From: Bradyrhizobium sp. SK17
Lineage (GTDB): Bacteria; Pseudomonadota; Alphaproteobacteria; Rhizobiales; Xanthobacteraceae
DNA: 64,000 nucleotides
Direction: 5' to 3'
Assembly: GCF_002831585.1 (NCBI RefSeq)
Contig: NZ_CP025113.1
Span: 5,409,001-5,473,000 of the forward strand
Shown here: positions 1 through 7,975 of the stretch, piece after piece
Layout of the letters: every line of letters begins with the position of its first letter
How positions within the stretch are numbered: the stretch's first letter is position 1
Notes under the pieces: model-generated
Told to the model about the DNA's origin: nothing
Database searches by the model: none
The model's input: only the letters and a program-made list of their open reading frames with translations
Made by a program: the position numbers and the translations under genes

Positions 1-37
1 GACGCGCCGTCGCATATTTTAGTTTTCTACCATATGG

Positions 38-50
38 TATATGTGCGTAC
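38..50 (+). promoter_or_regulatory. Candidate regulon operator, site a (divergent copy)
   Basis: TATATGTGCGTAC keeps the right half GCGTAC of the island operator and sits inside the wider near-palindrome ATATGTGCGTACATAT. It lies 44 bp before the start of the first binding-protein gene. It is a weaker match (9 of 13) than the other sites and is included because it occupies the equivalent position. Confidence 0.4.
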
Positions 51-94
51 ATATTGAAGCCGGAAAACACGGCTCGAATGGCAGGGAAGAAACC

Positions 95-1282
95 ATGAGA
101 ATTGCGATTCTGCTCGGGGTGTCCGCGCTCGTTTTCGCCAGCGCGGCCGGTGCTGCCGACAAACAGTATGGCCCGGGCGTCTCCGATACCGAAATCAAGA
201 TCGGCCAGACCGTGCCCTATAGCGGGCCCGCATCGGCCTTCTCGAGCTATGGCCGCGTCATGACCGGCTACTTCCAGATGTTGAACGAGCGCGGCGGCAT
301 CAACGGCAGGAAGGTGAACCTGATCTCGCTGGACAACGCATTCAGTCCGCCGAAGGCCATCGAGCAAACCCGCAAGCTGGTCGATGATGACGGCGTGCTT
401 GCCGAAGTCGGCACGGTTGGCACCGTCCCCAACGTTGCCGTTCAGAAGTACCTGAACCAGAACAAGGTCCCGCAAGTCTTCATCTCCGCCGGTGGCCGCC
501 GTTTCAACGATCCGCAGAATTTCCCCTGGACCGTACCGTTCTATCCGCCATTCGAGATGGAAGGCGCGACCTTCGGCAAGTTCATCGCCAGGAAGATGCC
601 GAACGCGAAGGTCGCGGTGCTCTATCAGAACGACGACTACGGCAAGGATTACCTCACCGGCTTCAAGGCGGGTCTGGGCGCCGATGGCACGGCGAAGATC
701 GTGGCGGAAGCGCCCTACGAACTGAGCTATCCGACCGTCGATTCCGAGATCCTCAAGCTCAAGGCATCGGGCGCCGATACGATCATTTACTTTGCGACTC
801 CGAAGTTTGCCGCGCAGGCGATCAAGAAATTGAACGAGCTGAACTGGAAGCCGGCGCAATTCCTGGCCAGCCCCGTCAACTCGATCCAGGGCGTGTTGAT
901 GCCGGCCGGGCTCGACAACGTTCAGGGCGCCTACACGACCCAGTTCACCAAGCAGGCCGGCGATCCGGCCTGGGCAGACGACCAGGAGGTGAAGGACTAT
1001 GTCGCCTTCATGAAGAAATGGGCGCCGAATGACAGTCCGAACGATTTCATCGCGCTGTCCGGCTACATCAATGCGCAGGCGATCGCGAAGGGCCTGCAAC
1101 GATGCGGCGACAATCTGACACGCGAAAGCCTGCTGGCCCAGGCGACGAGCTTCAACAAGGAGCGGGTCGGCATGCTGCTGCCGGGCATCGAGCTCTCCAA
1201 TTCGAAGGAGAACTATGCCCCCTATCGCAGCTTGCGGATGGCCATCTTCGAGAAAACGTCATGGAAGCTTCTCGAAGAGTAG
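95..1282 (+). CDS. Branched-chain amino acid-type ABC transporter substrate-binding protein (LivK-like)
   Basis: A periplasmic ligand-binding protein of 395 residues in the Leu/Ile/Val-binding (Peripla_BP_6) family. Residues 1-21 form a signal peptide ending ASAAGAA, followed by the family start GVSDTEIKIGQTVPYSGP. The start at 95 is chosen because AGGGAAG precedes it and the signal peptide begins there; an upstream in-frame ATG at 41 would add residues with no signal-peptide character and lies inside a candidate operator. No permease or ATPase gene is next to it, so it must borrow a transporter or act alone. It is a clear paralogue of the protein at 19824-21083 (both have YGPGVSDTEI and YSGPASAFS). 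Such proteins in catabolic islands often bind aromatic or alicyclic acids; the ligand here is unknown. Confidence 0.9.
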   Translation: MRIAILLGVSALVFASAAGAADKQYGPGVSDTEIKIGQTVPYSGPASAFSSYGRVMTGYFQMLNERGGINGRKVNLISLDNAFSPPKAIEQTRKLVDDDGVLAEVGTVGTVPNVAVQKYLNQNKVPQVFISAGGRRFNDPQNFPWTVPFYPPFEMEGATFGKFIARKMPNAKVAVLYQNDDYGKDYLTGFKAGLGADGTAKIVAEAPYELSYPTVDSEILKLKASGADTIIYFATPKFAAQAIKKLNELNWKPAQFLASPVNSIQGVLMPAGLDNVQGAYTTQFTKQAGDPAWADDQEVKDYVAFMKKWAPNDSPNDFIALSGYINAQAIAKGLQRCGDNLTRESLLAQATSFNKERVGMLLPGIELSNSKENYAPYRSLRMAIFEKTSWKLLEE

Positions 1283-1322
1283 CCCTGAGCCCAGTGTCTG
1301 CCGGAGCTTCCCGGCAGCCCCC

Positions 1323-1497
1323 AGGGCAATCGCATATGTGCTCGATCTCGCCATAAATTTCGTCATGCCCGGCCTTGTGCCGGGCATCCACGTCATGGCT
1401 TCCGCGTGACAAAGACGTGGATGGCCGGGACAAGCCCGGCCATGACGAATGTGGTAACAACTGCGCAAAGCCGTTCACTGTCATATGCGATTGCCCT
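1323..1497. repeat. Nested inverted-repeat element (MITE/REP-like)
   Basis: An outer 16-bp inverted repeat AGGGCAATCGCATATG (1323-1338 and, inverted, 1482-1497) encloses an inner palindrome with 34-nt arms (1361-1394 and 1414-1447) and a 19-nt loop. The inner arms carry CATGCCCGGCCTTGTGCCGGG-like sequence typical of dispersed palindromes in Bradyrhizobium relatives. The 261-bp gap between two convergent genes (1283-1543) is almost filled by it; no gene is seen. It may also act as a bidirectional terminator. No clear target-site duplication is visible. Confidence 0.75.
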
Positions 1498-1543
1498 ACG
1501 GCAGACCTCACCCGCCCGACAGGGCCGGCAAGGGTCGCGTTGG

Positions 1544-2740
1544 TCAGCTGACGACTTCGTCGCGGCGTAGTTCCGCGATGCTCGCGTCCGAAAGGCCCAT
1601 CTCTTTCAGGACATCGTCGGTATGCTGTCCGAGCATCGGCGGCGGCAGGCCCGGCGCACGCGCTTCGCCGACGAATGTGACGGGATGACCGACGCAGTTC
1701 AGGCGACCCGCGGCCGGATGATCATATTGCATGATCAACTCATCTGCCTTGGTATGCGGATGGTCCAGCAACTGGGCGAGCGTGTTGATCGGCGAGCAGG
1801 GAATGCCGACCTCGTTCAGCGCATCGTTCCAATCCGCAACCGTTCGCGTCCCGATGATGGCCTGCACATGATGCAGCGTTTCGGCGCGGTGCTTGACCCG
1901 CTCCGCATTGGTCCGGAACTTCGGATCGTCCACGATCGCGCCGAGGCTCGCGATCGCGCAGAACTTGCGCCAGAGATTGTCGTTGGCCACGCCGATCATG
2001 ATCGGCCCGTCCGCGGCCTCGAACGCCTGGTAGGGACACAGCGACTCGTGGCTCGAACCGCATTTGGCGGGCTGCGTGCCGCGCTGCCAATATGTCTGCA
2101 AATTGTAGCCGAGCAGTCCGAGCGCGGTATCGAACAGCGAGACCTGGATCGCCCCGCCCTTGCCCGATTTCTGCCGCGCAAGCAGGCTGGCCAGGATGCC
2201 GCTGAAGGCATGCACGCCGGTCATCTGGTCGATCGGCGAGATCGGGCTGCGGATATAGCCGCCGCCCTCATCGCCGGTCATCGACATGATGCCTCCGAAG
2301 GCTTGCAGGATCACATCGTAGCCAGGCGAATTCTTGAGTGGACCGGTCCGGCCGAAGCCGGAGATGCTGCAATGGACCAGTCGGTCGTTGAGTGCGCAAA
2401 GCGTCGCCGCGTCGATGCCGAGCCGCTCGGCCACACCGGTGCCAAAGCTCTCGATGGCGACATCGGCGGACTTCGCCAGGGTATGCACCAGCTTGCGTCC
2501 CTTGTCCGACTTCATGTTGATCGCAATGCTGCGCTTGTTGCGGTTGGCGCTCAGGAACACGGTGCCCAGCCCGGGCGCCGGAAACGGCGGCCATCCTCGC
2601 GTCTCATCACCCTGCCCCACCGCCTCGACCTTGATGACCTCGGCGCCGAGGTCGCCGAGATATTGCGCGCAGAGCGGCCCGGCCAGCACCTTCGAGAGAT
2701 CCAGCACCTTGATGCCATCGAGCGGTCTTGACACGATCAT
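1544..2740 (-). CDS. CaiB/BaiF-family CoA-transferase
   Basis: A class III CoA-transferase of 398 residues, expected to move CoA between acyl-CoA thioesters and free acids in the cytoplasm. The N-terminus has the family signature LDLSKVLAGP near residue 13, LGAEVIKVE near 31, and the likely nucleophile Asp171 in SPISPIDQMTG. The start at 2740 follows a strong AGAAGGAGAG ribosome site. It lies 19 bp after the crotonase-FadJ-like gene (2760-4058) on the same strand, so the two form an operon reading leftwards from the operator gap at 4059-4182. In this island it probably activates a carboxylic acid using a CoA donor from later in the pathway; donor and acceptor are unknown. Confidence 0.9.
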   Translation of the reverse strand: MIVSRPLDGIKVLDLSKVLAGPLCAQYLGDLGAEVIKVEAVGQGDETRGWPPFPAPGLGTVFLSANRNKRSIAINMKSDKGRKLVHTLAKSADVAIESFGTGVAERLGIDAATLCALNDRLVHCSISGFGRTGPLKNSPGYDVILQAFGGIMSMTGDEGGGYIRSPISPIDQMTGVHAFSGILASLLARQKSGKGGAIQVSLFDTALGLLGYNLQTYWQRGTQPAKCGSSHESLCPYQAFEAADGPIMIGVANDNLWRKFCAIASLGAIVDDPKFRTNAERVKHRAETLHHVQAIIGTRTVADWNDALNEVGIPCSPINTLAQLLDHPHTKADELIMQYDHPAAGRLNCVGHPVTFVGEARAPGLPPPMLGQHTDDVLKEMGLSDASIAELRRDEVVS

Positions 2741-2759
2741 CTCTCCTTCTGAATCCGGT

Positions 2760-4058
2760 TCAATGCAGCCCGACGGCAAACAAGCCGCCGAGATAGGCCG
2801 GAAAACCTTGCTGCGTGACCAGGACGTAGTCGGCGGCGCGACGTTCCGGTTCATCGAGTTCAGAGCGCCAGCGCGCGGCAGCGGAGTCGGCGGCCACGAG
2901 GCGTGCGCGCAGCAGCTCCTTGCCCCAGCTCTTCGGCTCATCGTCGTGCCAATAGGCGCCGCCCGCGATCCGGCCGTCGAAGCTGGCTTTGCGCTGCCCG
3001 TCGGCACGGAAGCCGGCCCGGGCGAACGCCTCCGCAAGCTCTTGTCCAGGCTCCGACTGCGCCGCCAGCGCGTCGGAGACCGCCGTTACGGCTTGCGTGA
3101 GTTTTGGATCGAGCCCCTTCTTCTTCAGCCGCTCATAGTCGAGCCTGCCGAGAAACAACGTCCTGATCATGTTGCGCGGCTCGCGGCGCTGGATCAGTCT
3201 CGCGAAGATCTGCATCTCGGTCCTGATCGCCGTGTCGAAGTCCTGCGGCAATCCCTGCGCGACGCAATCGAGGATCGCGACCGGGGCCGGATAGTGCCCG
3301 AGGGTGTCGGCCAGCATTTTGGTCCGCGACCCGTCGATCTCGCCTGCGACGCGCTGCGCGGTGGCCGATCGCCAATCGGGACGATCCCAGGGCTGCGTGG
3401 CAGCCGGACGCGACAGGACCCATCGTTCTGCCGCCGCGATTTCCTCGCCCGGTGCCGCCAACTCATGCGCAAGGCCCGCGGCGATCGCCGCCTGTCCGTT
3501 GATCCTGGCGCCATCGAGCAGCACCGGAAGCGCGGCCGCTATTCCGATCAGGCGCGGCAGCCGCTGGGTTCCGCCGCCGCCCGGCAGCAATCCGACCAGC
3601 GATTCCGGCAGGCCGAAGGTCGCCTGCGGGTGGTCGGCGAGGACCCGGTGATGGGCCGCGAGCGTGAACTCACAACCACCGCCCAATGCGAGGCCGGCAA
3701 CCGCCACCGCAATCGGTTTGCCGGCGGTCTCCAGCCGGCGCAAACCATGGCTCAACCGAAAGAAATGGTCGAAGGCCAGGCGATCGCGTTCGCCCGGCGG
3801 TGCGGCCATGATCATGTCGTAGGCGGTCTCGAGCTCGGCCAGATCGGCGCCGGCGCAGAACGCGGAAGACTTGCCGGAGCTGATCACGACGCCCGCGACG
3901 TCGCTCTGCCTGAGCCAGTCCGCAAACACGCCGAGTTCCTCGATCGCCGCGTTCGAGAACACGTTCATCGAGCGGCCGGGCATGTCAAAGATCAGGTGCA
4001 GGACGCCGTTTCCTGCCAGCTCCATGCGAAACTGCTTCAGCTCCGGTCCGATCGGCAT
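2760..4058 (-). CDS. Enoyl-CoA hydratase with FadB/FadJ-like tail but no 3-hydroxyacyl-CoA dehydrogenase domain
   Basis: A protein of 432 residues. Residues 1-190 are a crotonase domain with oxyanion-hole loops (SSAFCAGADL near 64, ALGGGCEF near 124) and both catalytic glutamates, Glu130 and Glu152 in LPESLVGLLPGGGG, as in the hydratase half of FadB/FadJ. Residues 190-310 follow the FadB linker (RNMIRTLFLGR). The NAD-binding Rossmann domain that should come next is absent: no GxGxxG motif is seen from 300 to 432. The end (GGAYWHDDEP, then ADYVLVTQQGFPAYLGG) resembles the far C-terminal part of FadB-type proteins. It therefore looks like a multifunctional protein with the dehydrogenase removed. 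SDR dehydrogenases elsewhere in the island could supply that step. It is first in an operon with the CoA-transferase. Confidence 0.85.
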   Translation of the reverse strand: MPIGPELKQFRMELAGNGVLHLIFDMPGRSMNVFSNAAIEELGVFADWLRQSDVAGVVISSGKSSAFCAGADLAELETAYDMIMAAPPGERDRLAFDHFFRLSHGLRRLETAGKPIAVAVAGLALGGGCEFTLAAHHRVLADHPQATFGLPESLVGLLPGGGGTQRLPRLIGIAAALPVLLDGARINGQAAIAAGLAHELAAPGEEIAAAERWVLSRPAATQPWDRPDWRSATAQRVAGEIDGSRTKMLADTLGHYPAPVAILDCVAQGLPQDFDTAIRTEMQIFARLIQRREPRNMIRTLFLGRLDYERLKKKGLDPKLTQAVTAVSDALAAQSEPGQELAEAFARAGFRADGQRKASFDGRIAGGAYWHDDEPKSWGKELLRARLVAADSAAARWRSELDEPERRAADYVLVTQQGFPAYLGGLFAVGLH

Positions 4059-4142
4059 CCCTGGCCCCCCGATTAAAGTTCATTGGTGTACGATCAGGCT
4101 TGCGCTGATCCCGCCTTCGGTTGTATACCCAAACCGAATACT

Positions 4143-4156
4143 GTACACTAGCAAAC
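4143..4156 (+). promoter_or_regulatory. Candidate regulon operator, site b
   Basis: GTACACTAGCAAAC, 12 of 14 to the consensus GTACACTAGCGTAC. It lies in the divergent gap between the crotonase/CoA-transferase operon and the acyl-CoA dehydrogenase operon, 26 bp before the start at 4183, a position that would block transcription if occupied by a repressor. Confidence 0.6.
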
Positions 4157-4182
4157 TAAATCAGACGGGACGCAGTTTGACA

Positions 4183-5364
4183 ATGATCGAGCGGACGATC
4201 TTTCGCGAAGAGCACGAAATATTCCGGCAAACGGTCCGTCGCTTCGTCGACCGCGAGATCGTGCCGTTCCACGCCCAATGGGAAGAGGACGGTATCGTGC
4301 CGCGGGAGCTTTGGCTGAAGGCGGGCGCTGCCGGCCTGCTCTGCTGCACGGTCCCCGAAGAATACGGCGGCATGGGCCTCGACTACCTCTTCGACGTCGT
4401 CGTGTTCGAGGAACTCTGGCGCGCCGGCGCGAGCGGCCCAGGCTTTCTGATCCACACCGATCTCGTCGCCACGTATCTGCTGTCGTTCGGCAGCGAGGCG
4501 CAGAAGCGCAAATGGCTGCCGAAGATGGTGTCGGGTGAAGCCATCGGCTCGCTCGGCATGACGGAACCGCATGCCGGCAGCGATCTCAAGGCGATCCGGA
4601 CCCGCGCAACGCGCGACGGCGACGATTTCGTCATCAACGGCCAGAAGGTCTTCATCTCCAACGGCCAGCTCTGCGACTTCGTCGTGCTGGCGACCAAGAC
4701 CGACAGCCAGGCTGGCGCCAAGGGCGTCACGCTGTTCATCGTCGAGAGCAACCGCGAGGGCTTCAAGCGCGGCCGCAATCTCGAAAAGCTCGGCATGCGG
4801 GCGCAGGACACCTCCGAGCTGTTCTTCGACCATGTCCGCATTCCAGCCAGCAACATGCTCGGCGCGGAAGGCCGCGGCTTTGCCCAGATGATGACCAAGC
4901 TGGCCCAGGAACGACTGGCGCAGGCGATCCGCTCGGCGACGGTGACCGAAACCGTGATCGAGTGGACCCTGCAATACACCGCCGAGCGCAGCGCTTTCGG
5001 CCAGAAGCTCGCCGACTTCCAGAACACCCAGTTCAAACTTGCCGAACTGAAGACCAAGGCGGCCGTGGCGCGGGTGTTCACCGACAAGTGCATCGCGCTG
5101 TTCATGGAGGGCAAGCTCGATCCGGTGGACGCCGCGATGGCCAAGATGTTCACCTCGGAGCTGCACTGCGAAACCGTCGACGAGTGCCTGCAACTGTTCG
5201 GCGGTTGGGGTTATATGTGGGAGTATCCGATCGCCCGCGCCTATGCCGACGCGCGGGTGGTGAAGATCGCCGGCGGCTCGATCGAGATCATGAAGACGAT
5301 CATCGCCCGGCAGATGTATTCACAGCGCGGCTTCGACATTCAGAAGAACGGGTCGGCCTCATAG
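4183..5364 (+). CDS. Acyl-CoA dehydrogenase
   Basis: An FAD-dependent acyl-CoA dehydrogenase of 393 residues introducing an alpha,beta double bond into an acyl-CoA and passing electrons to ETF. Family marks are EEYGGMGLDY near residue 63, the flavin-binding GMTEPHAGSDLKAIRT, ERLAQAIR, and QLFGGWGYMWEYPIAR near the end. The loop that holds the catalytic Glu in medium-chain enzymes reads IAGGSIEIM, so the base is probably elsewhere, as in isovaleryl- and long-chain-type enzymes. First gene of a rightward operon with the BadH-like SDR, BadI-like hydrolase, BKACE and a second acyl-CoA dehydrogenase. That company suggests a cyclohexanecarboxyl-CoA-type substrate (compare AliB), which is inference. 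Confidence 0.9.
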   Translation: MIERTIFREEHEIFRQTVRRFVDREIVPFHAQWEEDGIVPRELWLKAGAAGLLCCTVPEEYGGMGLDYLFDVVVFEELWRAGASGPGFLIHTDLVATYLLSFGSEAQKRKWLPKMVSGEAIGSLGMTEPHAGSDLKAIRTRATRDGDDFVINGQKVFISNGQLCDFVVLATKTDSQAGAKGVTLFIVESNREGFKRGRNLEKLGMRAQDTSELFFDHVRIPASNMLGAEGRGFAQMMTKLAQERLAQAIRSATVTETVIEWTLQYTAERSAFGQKLADFQNTQFKLAELKTKAAVARVFTDKCIALFMEGKLDPVDAAMAKMFTSELHCETVDECLQLFGGWGYMWEYPIARAYADARVVKIAGGSIEIMKTIIARQMYSQRGFDIQKNGSAS

Positions 5365-5428
5365 CGGCCTCCTGAACCACCGAAATCGCACGAAGCGACA
5401 GAACGACAAACGACAAGGGAGATCAGCG

Positions 5429-6187
5429 TTGAAGGGCCTATCGGGAAAGGTTGCCGTCGTGACCGGCGGCGGACAGGGCATCGGACGGGGATTGACGCTG
5501 CGGCTGGCGGAAGAAGGCTGCAAGGTCGCGATCTTCGACATCAACCCGCAGGGTGGTGAAGAGACCGCGAAGCTCGCGCCGCAGGCCGTCATCAAGACCT
5601 ATGCGGTCGATGTCGGCGATGCCGGATCGGTCGAGGCGGCCGTCGCCAAGGTCGAAGCCGAGCTTGGCCCGATCTGGCTGCTGGTCAACAACGCCGGCTG
5701 GGACCGTCCGATGCCGTTCCTGAAGACCGACCGGGAGCTCTGGGACAAGATCATCCGGATCAATCTCTACGGGCCGCTCAACACCCACAAGGCGATCGCG
5801 CCCCTGATGGCCGAACGCGGCGGCGGACGGATCGTCAACATCGCCTCCGATGCCGCGCGGGTCGGCACCAGCGACGAGGCCGTCTACTCCGCCTGCAAGG
5901 GCGGCCTGATCTCCTTCACCAAGTCGCTGGCGCGGGAGCTGGCGCGCAAGAACGTCCTTTGCAACGCCGTTTGTCCGGGCCCGACCAACACGCCAATGAT
6001 GGCGGCGGTGCTCGGCGAAGGCGAGCATGCCGTGAAGTGGAAGGACGCGATGGTGCGGGGCATTCCGCTCAAGCGGATGGGCGAGCCGGACGATTACGGC
6101 GGGATCGTCGCCATGCTGGCATCCGACGACGGCAAATTCATCACCGGGCAAACCATTTCCGTCTCCGGCGGAATGAACATGATCTAA
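5429..6187 (+). CDS. badH: SDR dehydrogenase, 2-hydroxycyclohexanecarboxyl-CoA dehydrogenase (BadH)-like
   Basis: A classical short-chain dehydrogenase of 252 residues: cofactor loop TGGGQGIGRG at 12-21, NNAG at 88-91, and the catalytic set Ser140, Tyr153, Lys157. The start is a TTG at 5429 preceded by AAGGGAG; it gives the normal family N-terminus. In Rhodopseudomonas BadH oxidises 2-hydroxycyclohexanecarboxyl-CoA to the 2-keto ester, which BadI then opens. The next gene here, 18 bp downstream, strongly resembles BadI, which is the main reason for this call; the SDR family alone would not give the substrate. The symbol is by analogy. Confidence 0.8.
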   Translation: MKGLSGKVAVVTGGGQGIGRGLTLRLAEEGCKVAIFDINPQGGEETAKLAPQAVIKTYAVDVGDAGSVEAAVAKVEAELGPIWLLVNNAGWDRPMPFLKTDRELWDKIIRINLYGPLNTHKAIAPLMAERGGGRIVNIASDAARVGTSDEAVYSACKGGLISFTKSLARELARKNVLCNAVCPGPTNTPMMAAVLGEGEHAVKWKDAMVRGIPLKRMGEPDDYGGIVAMLASDDGKFITGQTISVSGGMNMI

Positions 6188-6205
6188 TCAGCGGAAGGAA
6201 ACGCC

Positions 6206-7000
6206 ATGACCGATCCGAAACAATTCACCGACGTCGTCTATGACGTGCGCGATCGCGCCGCCTGGATCATCATCAACCGGCCGAAGGTCTACAACGCATT
6301 CCGCGCGCGCACGCTGGATGAGCTCATCCATGCGTTCCAGATCGCCGGCAATGATCGCGATATCGCAAGCATCGTGCTGACTGGCGCAGGTGAGAAGGCA
6401 TTCTGCACCGGCGGCGACCAATCCGCGCATGAGGGCCAGTATGACGGCCGTGGCGTGGTTGGATTGCCGATCGATGAGATCCAGGGCCTGATCCGCGATG
6501 TGCCGAAACCGGTGATCGCCCGGGTCAACGGCTTTGCGATCGGCGGCGGCAACGTGCTCGCTACGCTGTGCGACCTGACCATCGCGGCCGAGCACGCCCA
6601 GTTCGGGCAGGTCGGCCCCAAGGTCGGCTCGGTTGACGCCGGCTGGGGCACGGCGTTCCTGGCGCGTCACGTCGGCGACAAGAAGGCGCGCGAGATCTGG
6701 TTCCTCAACGAACGCTACAGCGCCAAGCAGGCCTGCGAGATGGGCCTCGTCAACAAGGTCGTTCCGATGGCGGAGCTGGATGCTGCCGTGAAGGACTGGA
6801 CCGACAAGCTCGCACAGCGCTCGCCCACCGCGATCGCGCTGGCCAAGCGCTCCTTCAACGCCGATTCCGACAACATCCGCGGCATCAGCAACTTCGCGCT
6901 CCATGCCGTGAAGCTGTTCTACGACACGGCGGAATCGAAGGAAGGCGTCAATGCCTTCAACGAGAAGCGCGACCCGGACTTCCACAAATTCGCGCGTTGA
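6206..7000 (+). CDS. badI: 2-ketocyclohexanecarboxyl-CoA hydrolase (BadI)-like crotonase
   Basis: A crotonase-fold enzyme of 264 residues close to BadI of Rhodopseudomonas and to the MenB group. Visible marks are AWIIINRP near 19, FCTGGDQSAHEGQYDGRG near 66 (the GGDQ signature), FAIGGGNVLATLCDL near 110, GQVGPKVGSVDAGWGTAFLAR near 134 with Asp144, and KKAREIWF. BadI hydrolytically opens the ring of 2-ketocyclohexanecarboxyl-CoA to pimelyl-CoA. Paired with the BadH-like SDR upstream it implies hydrolytic cleavage of a six-membered or similar beta-keto ring. MenB (a Dieckmann cyclase) uses similar motifs in the reverse sense, but no menaquinone gene is nearby. Confidence 0.85.
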   Translation: MTDPKQFTDVVYDVRDRAAWIIINRPKVYNAFRARTLDELIHAFQIAGNDRDIASIVLTGAGEKAFCTGGDQSAHEGQYDGRGVVGLPIDEIQGLIRDVPKPVIARVNGFAIGGGNVLATLCDLTIAAEHAQFGQVGPKVGSVDAGWGTAFLARHVGDKKAREIWFLNERYSAKQACEMGLVNKVVPMAELDAAVKDWTDKLAQRSPTAIALAKRSFNADSDNIRGISNFALHAVKLFYDTAESKEGVNAFNEKRDPDFHKFAR

Positions 7001-7022
7001 CGGCAAGCCAAGAAATAGAGCA

Positions 7023-7952
7023 ATGGCGTCACCCAAGGTCATCATCTCCTGCGCGGTCACCGGATCGATCCACACGCCCTCGATGTCACCGCATCTGCCG
7101 GTGACGCCGGCGGAGATCGCCGCGGCCGCGCTCGGGGCCGCCGAGGCCGGGGCTGCGATCGTGCATCTGCACGCACGCAACCCGGTCGACGGACGTCCCG
7201 ATCAATCGCCTGAAGCGTTCGAGCCCTTCCTGCGCGTGATCAAGCAGAGCTCCAACGTCGTCGTCAATCTCACGACCGGCGGCTCGCCTTACATGACGGT
7301 CGAGGAACGCGTGCGTCCGGCAGCGACATGGAGGCCGGAGGTCGCGAGCCTCAATATGGGCTCGATGAACTTCGGCCTGTTTCCGATGCTGAAGCGCTAC
7401 AAGGAGTTCAAGCATGACTGGGAGCCGCAGATGCTGGAGGGCTCCCACGACCTCGTGTTCCGCAATTCCTTCAAGGACATCCGCTACGCGCTGGAGACGC
7501 TCAACAGCTCCGGCGCGCGCTACGAGTTCGAGTGCTACGACACCAGCCATCTCTACAATCTGCACTACTTCTGGACCGAAGGCCTGGTGAAGGCGCCGCT
7601 GTTCATCCAGACCTGTTTCGGCCTGCTCGGCGGCATCGGTTCGCATCCGGACGATGTCATGCACATGAAGCGGACCGCCGATCGCCTGTTCGGCAACAAT
7701 TATCGCTGGTCCGTGCTAGGCGCCGGCCGCGCCCAGATGCAGGTCGCGGCGATGGCGGCGGCGATGGGCGGTCATGTCCGGGTCGGCCTTGAAGACAGCC
7801 TGTGGCTCGGCGCCGGCCGGCTCGCCGAAACCAACGCCGCCCAGGTGACCCAGGTGCGCAAGATCATCGAGGGCCTCGGCCTCGAGATCGCGAGCCCCGA
7901 CGAGGCGCGCGACATTCTCCAACTCAAGGGCGGCGACCAGGTCGCCTTCTAG
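7023..7952 (+). CDS. Beta-keto acid cleavage enzyme (BKACE, DUF849)
   Basis: A 309-residue member of the family founded by 3-keto-5-aminohexanoate cleavage enzyme (Kce). These zinc enzymes react a beta-keto acid with acetyl-CoA to give acetoacetate and a new CoA thioester. The zinc motif VHLHAR places His48 and His50; a conserved acid lies in VGLEDSLW near Glu257, and LLGGIGSHPDDVMHM matches the family. The start at 7023 gives MASPKVIISCAVTGS, the typical N-terminus. Downstream of the BadI-like hydrolase it could take a keto acid released after ring opening. Family members have many substrates, so the exact keto acid cannot be named. Confidence 0.9.
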   Translation: MASPKVIISCAVTGSIHTPSMSPHLPVTPAEIAAAALGAAEAGAAIVHLHARNPVDGRPDQSPEAFEPFLRVIKQSSNVVVNLTTGGSPYMTVEERVRPAATWRPEVASLNMGSMNFGLFPMLKRYKEFKHDWEPQMLEGSHDLVFRNSFKDIRYALETLNSSGARYEFECYDTSHLYNLHYFWTEGLVKAPLFIQTCFGLLGGIGSHPDDVMHMKRTADRLFGNNYRWSVLGAGRAQMQVAAMAAAMGGHVRVGLEDSLWLGAGRLAETNAAQVTQVRKIIEGLGLEIASPDEARDILQLKGGDQVAF

Positions 7953-7975
7953 TTCCAACAGACGGTTCGACGGAC

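Noticed and set aside
1622..2731. A long open frame on the plus strand opposite the CoA-transferase, and similar ones opposite the acyl-CoA ligase (14558-16375), ntrC (47591-49624) and valS (58398-60437)
   Set aside because: They are antisense to clearly conserved genes, have Arg-rich compositions without family motifs, and follow from high third-position GC.
5270..5310. Missing catalytic Glu in the C-terminal loop of the acyl-CoA dehydrogenases as evidence of inactivity
   Set aside because: Isovaleryl- and long-chain-type enzymes carry the base on another helix, so the GGTSEI-type loop is expected.
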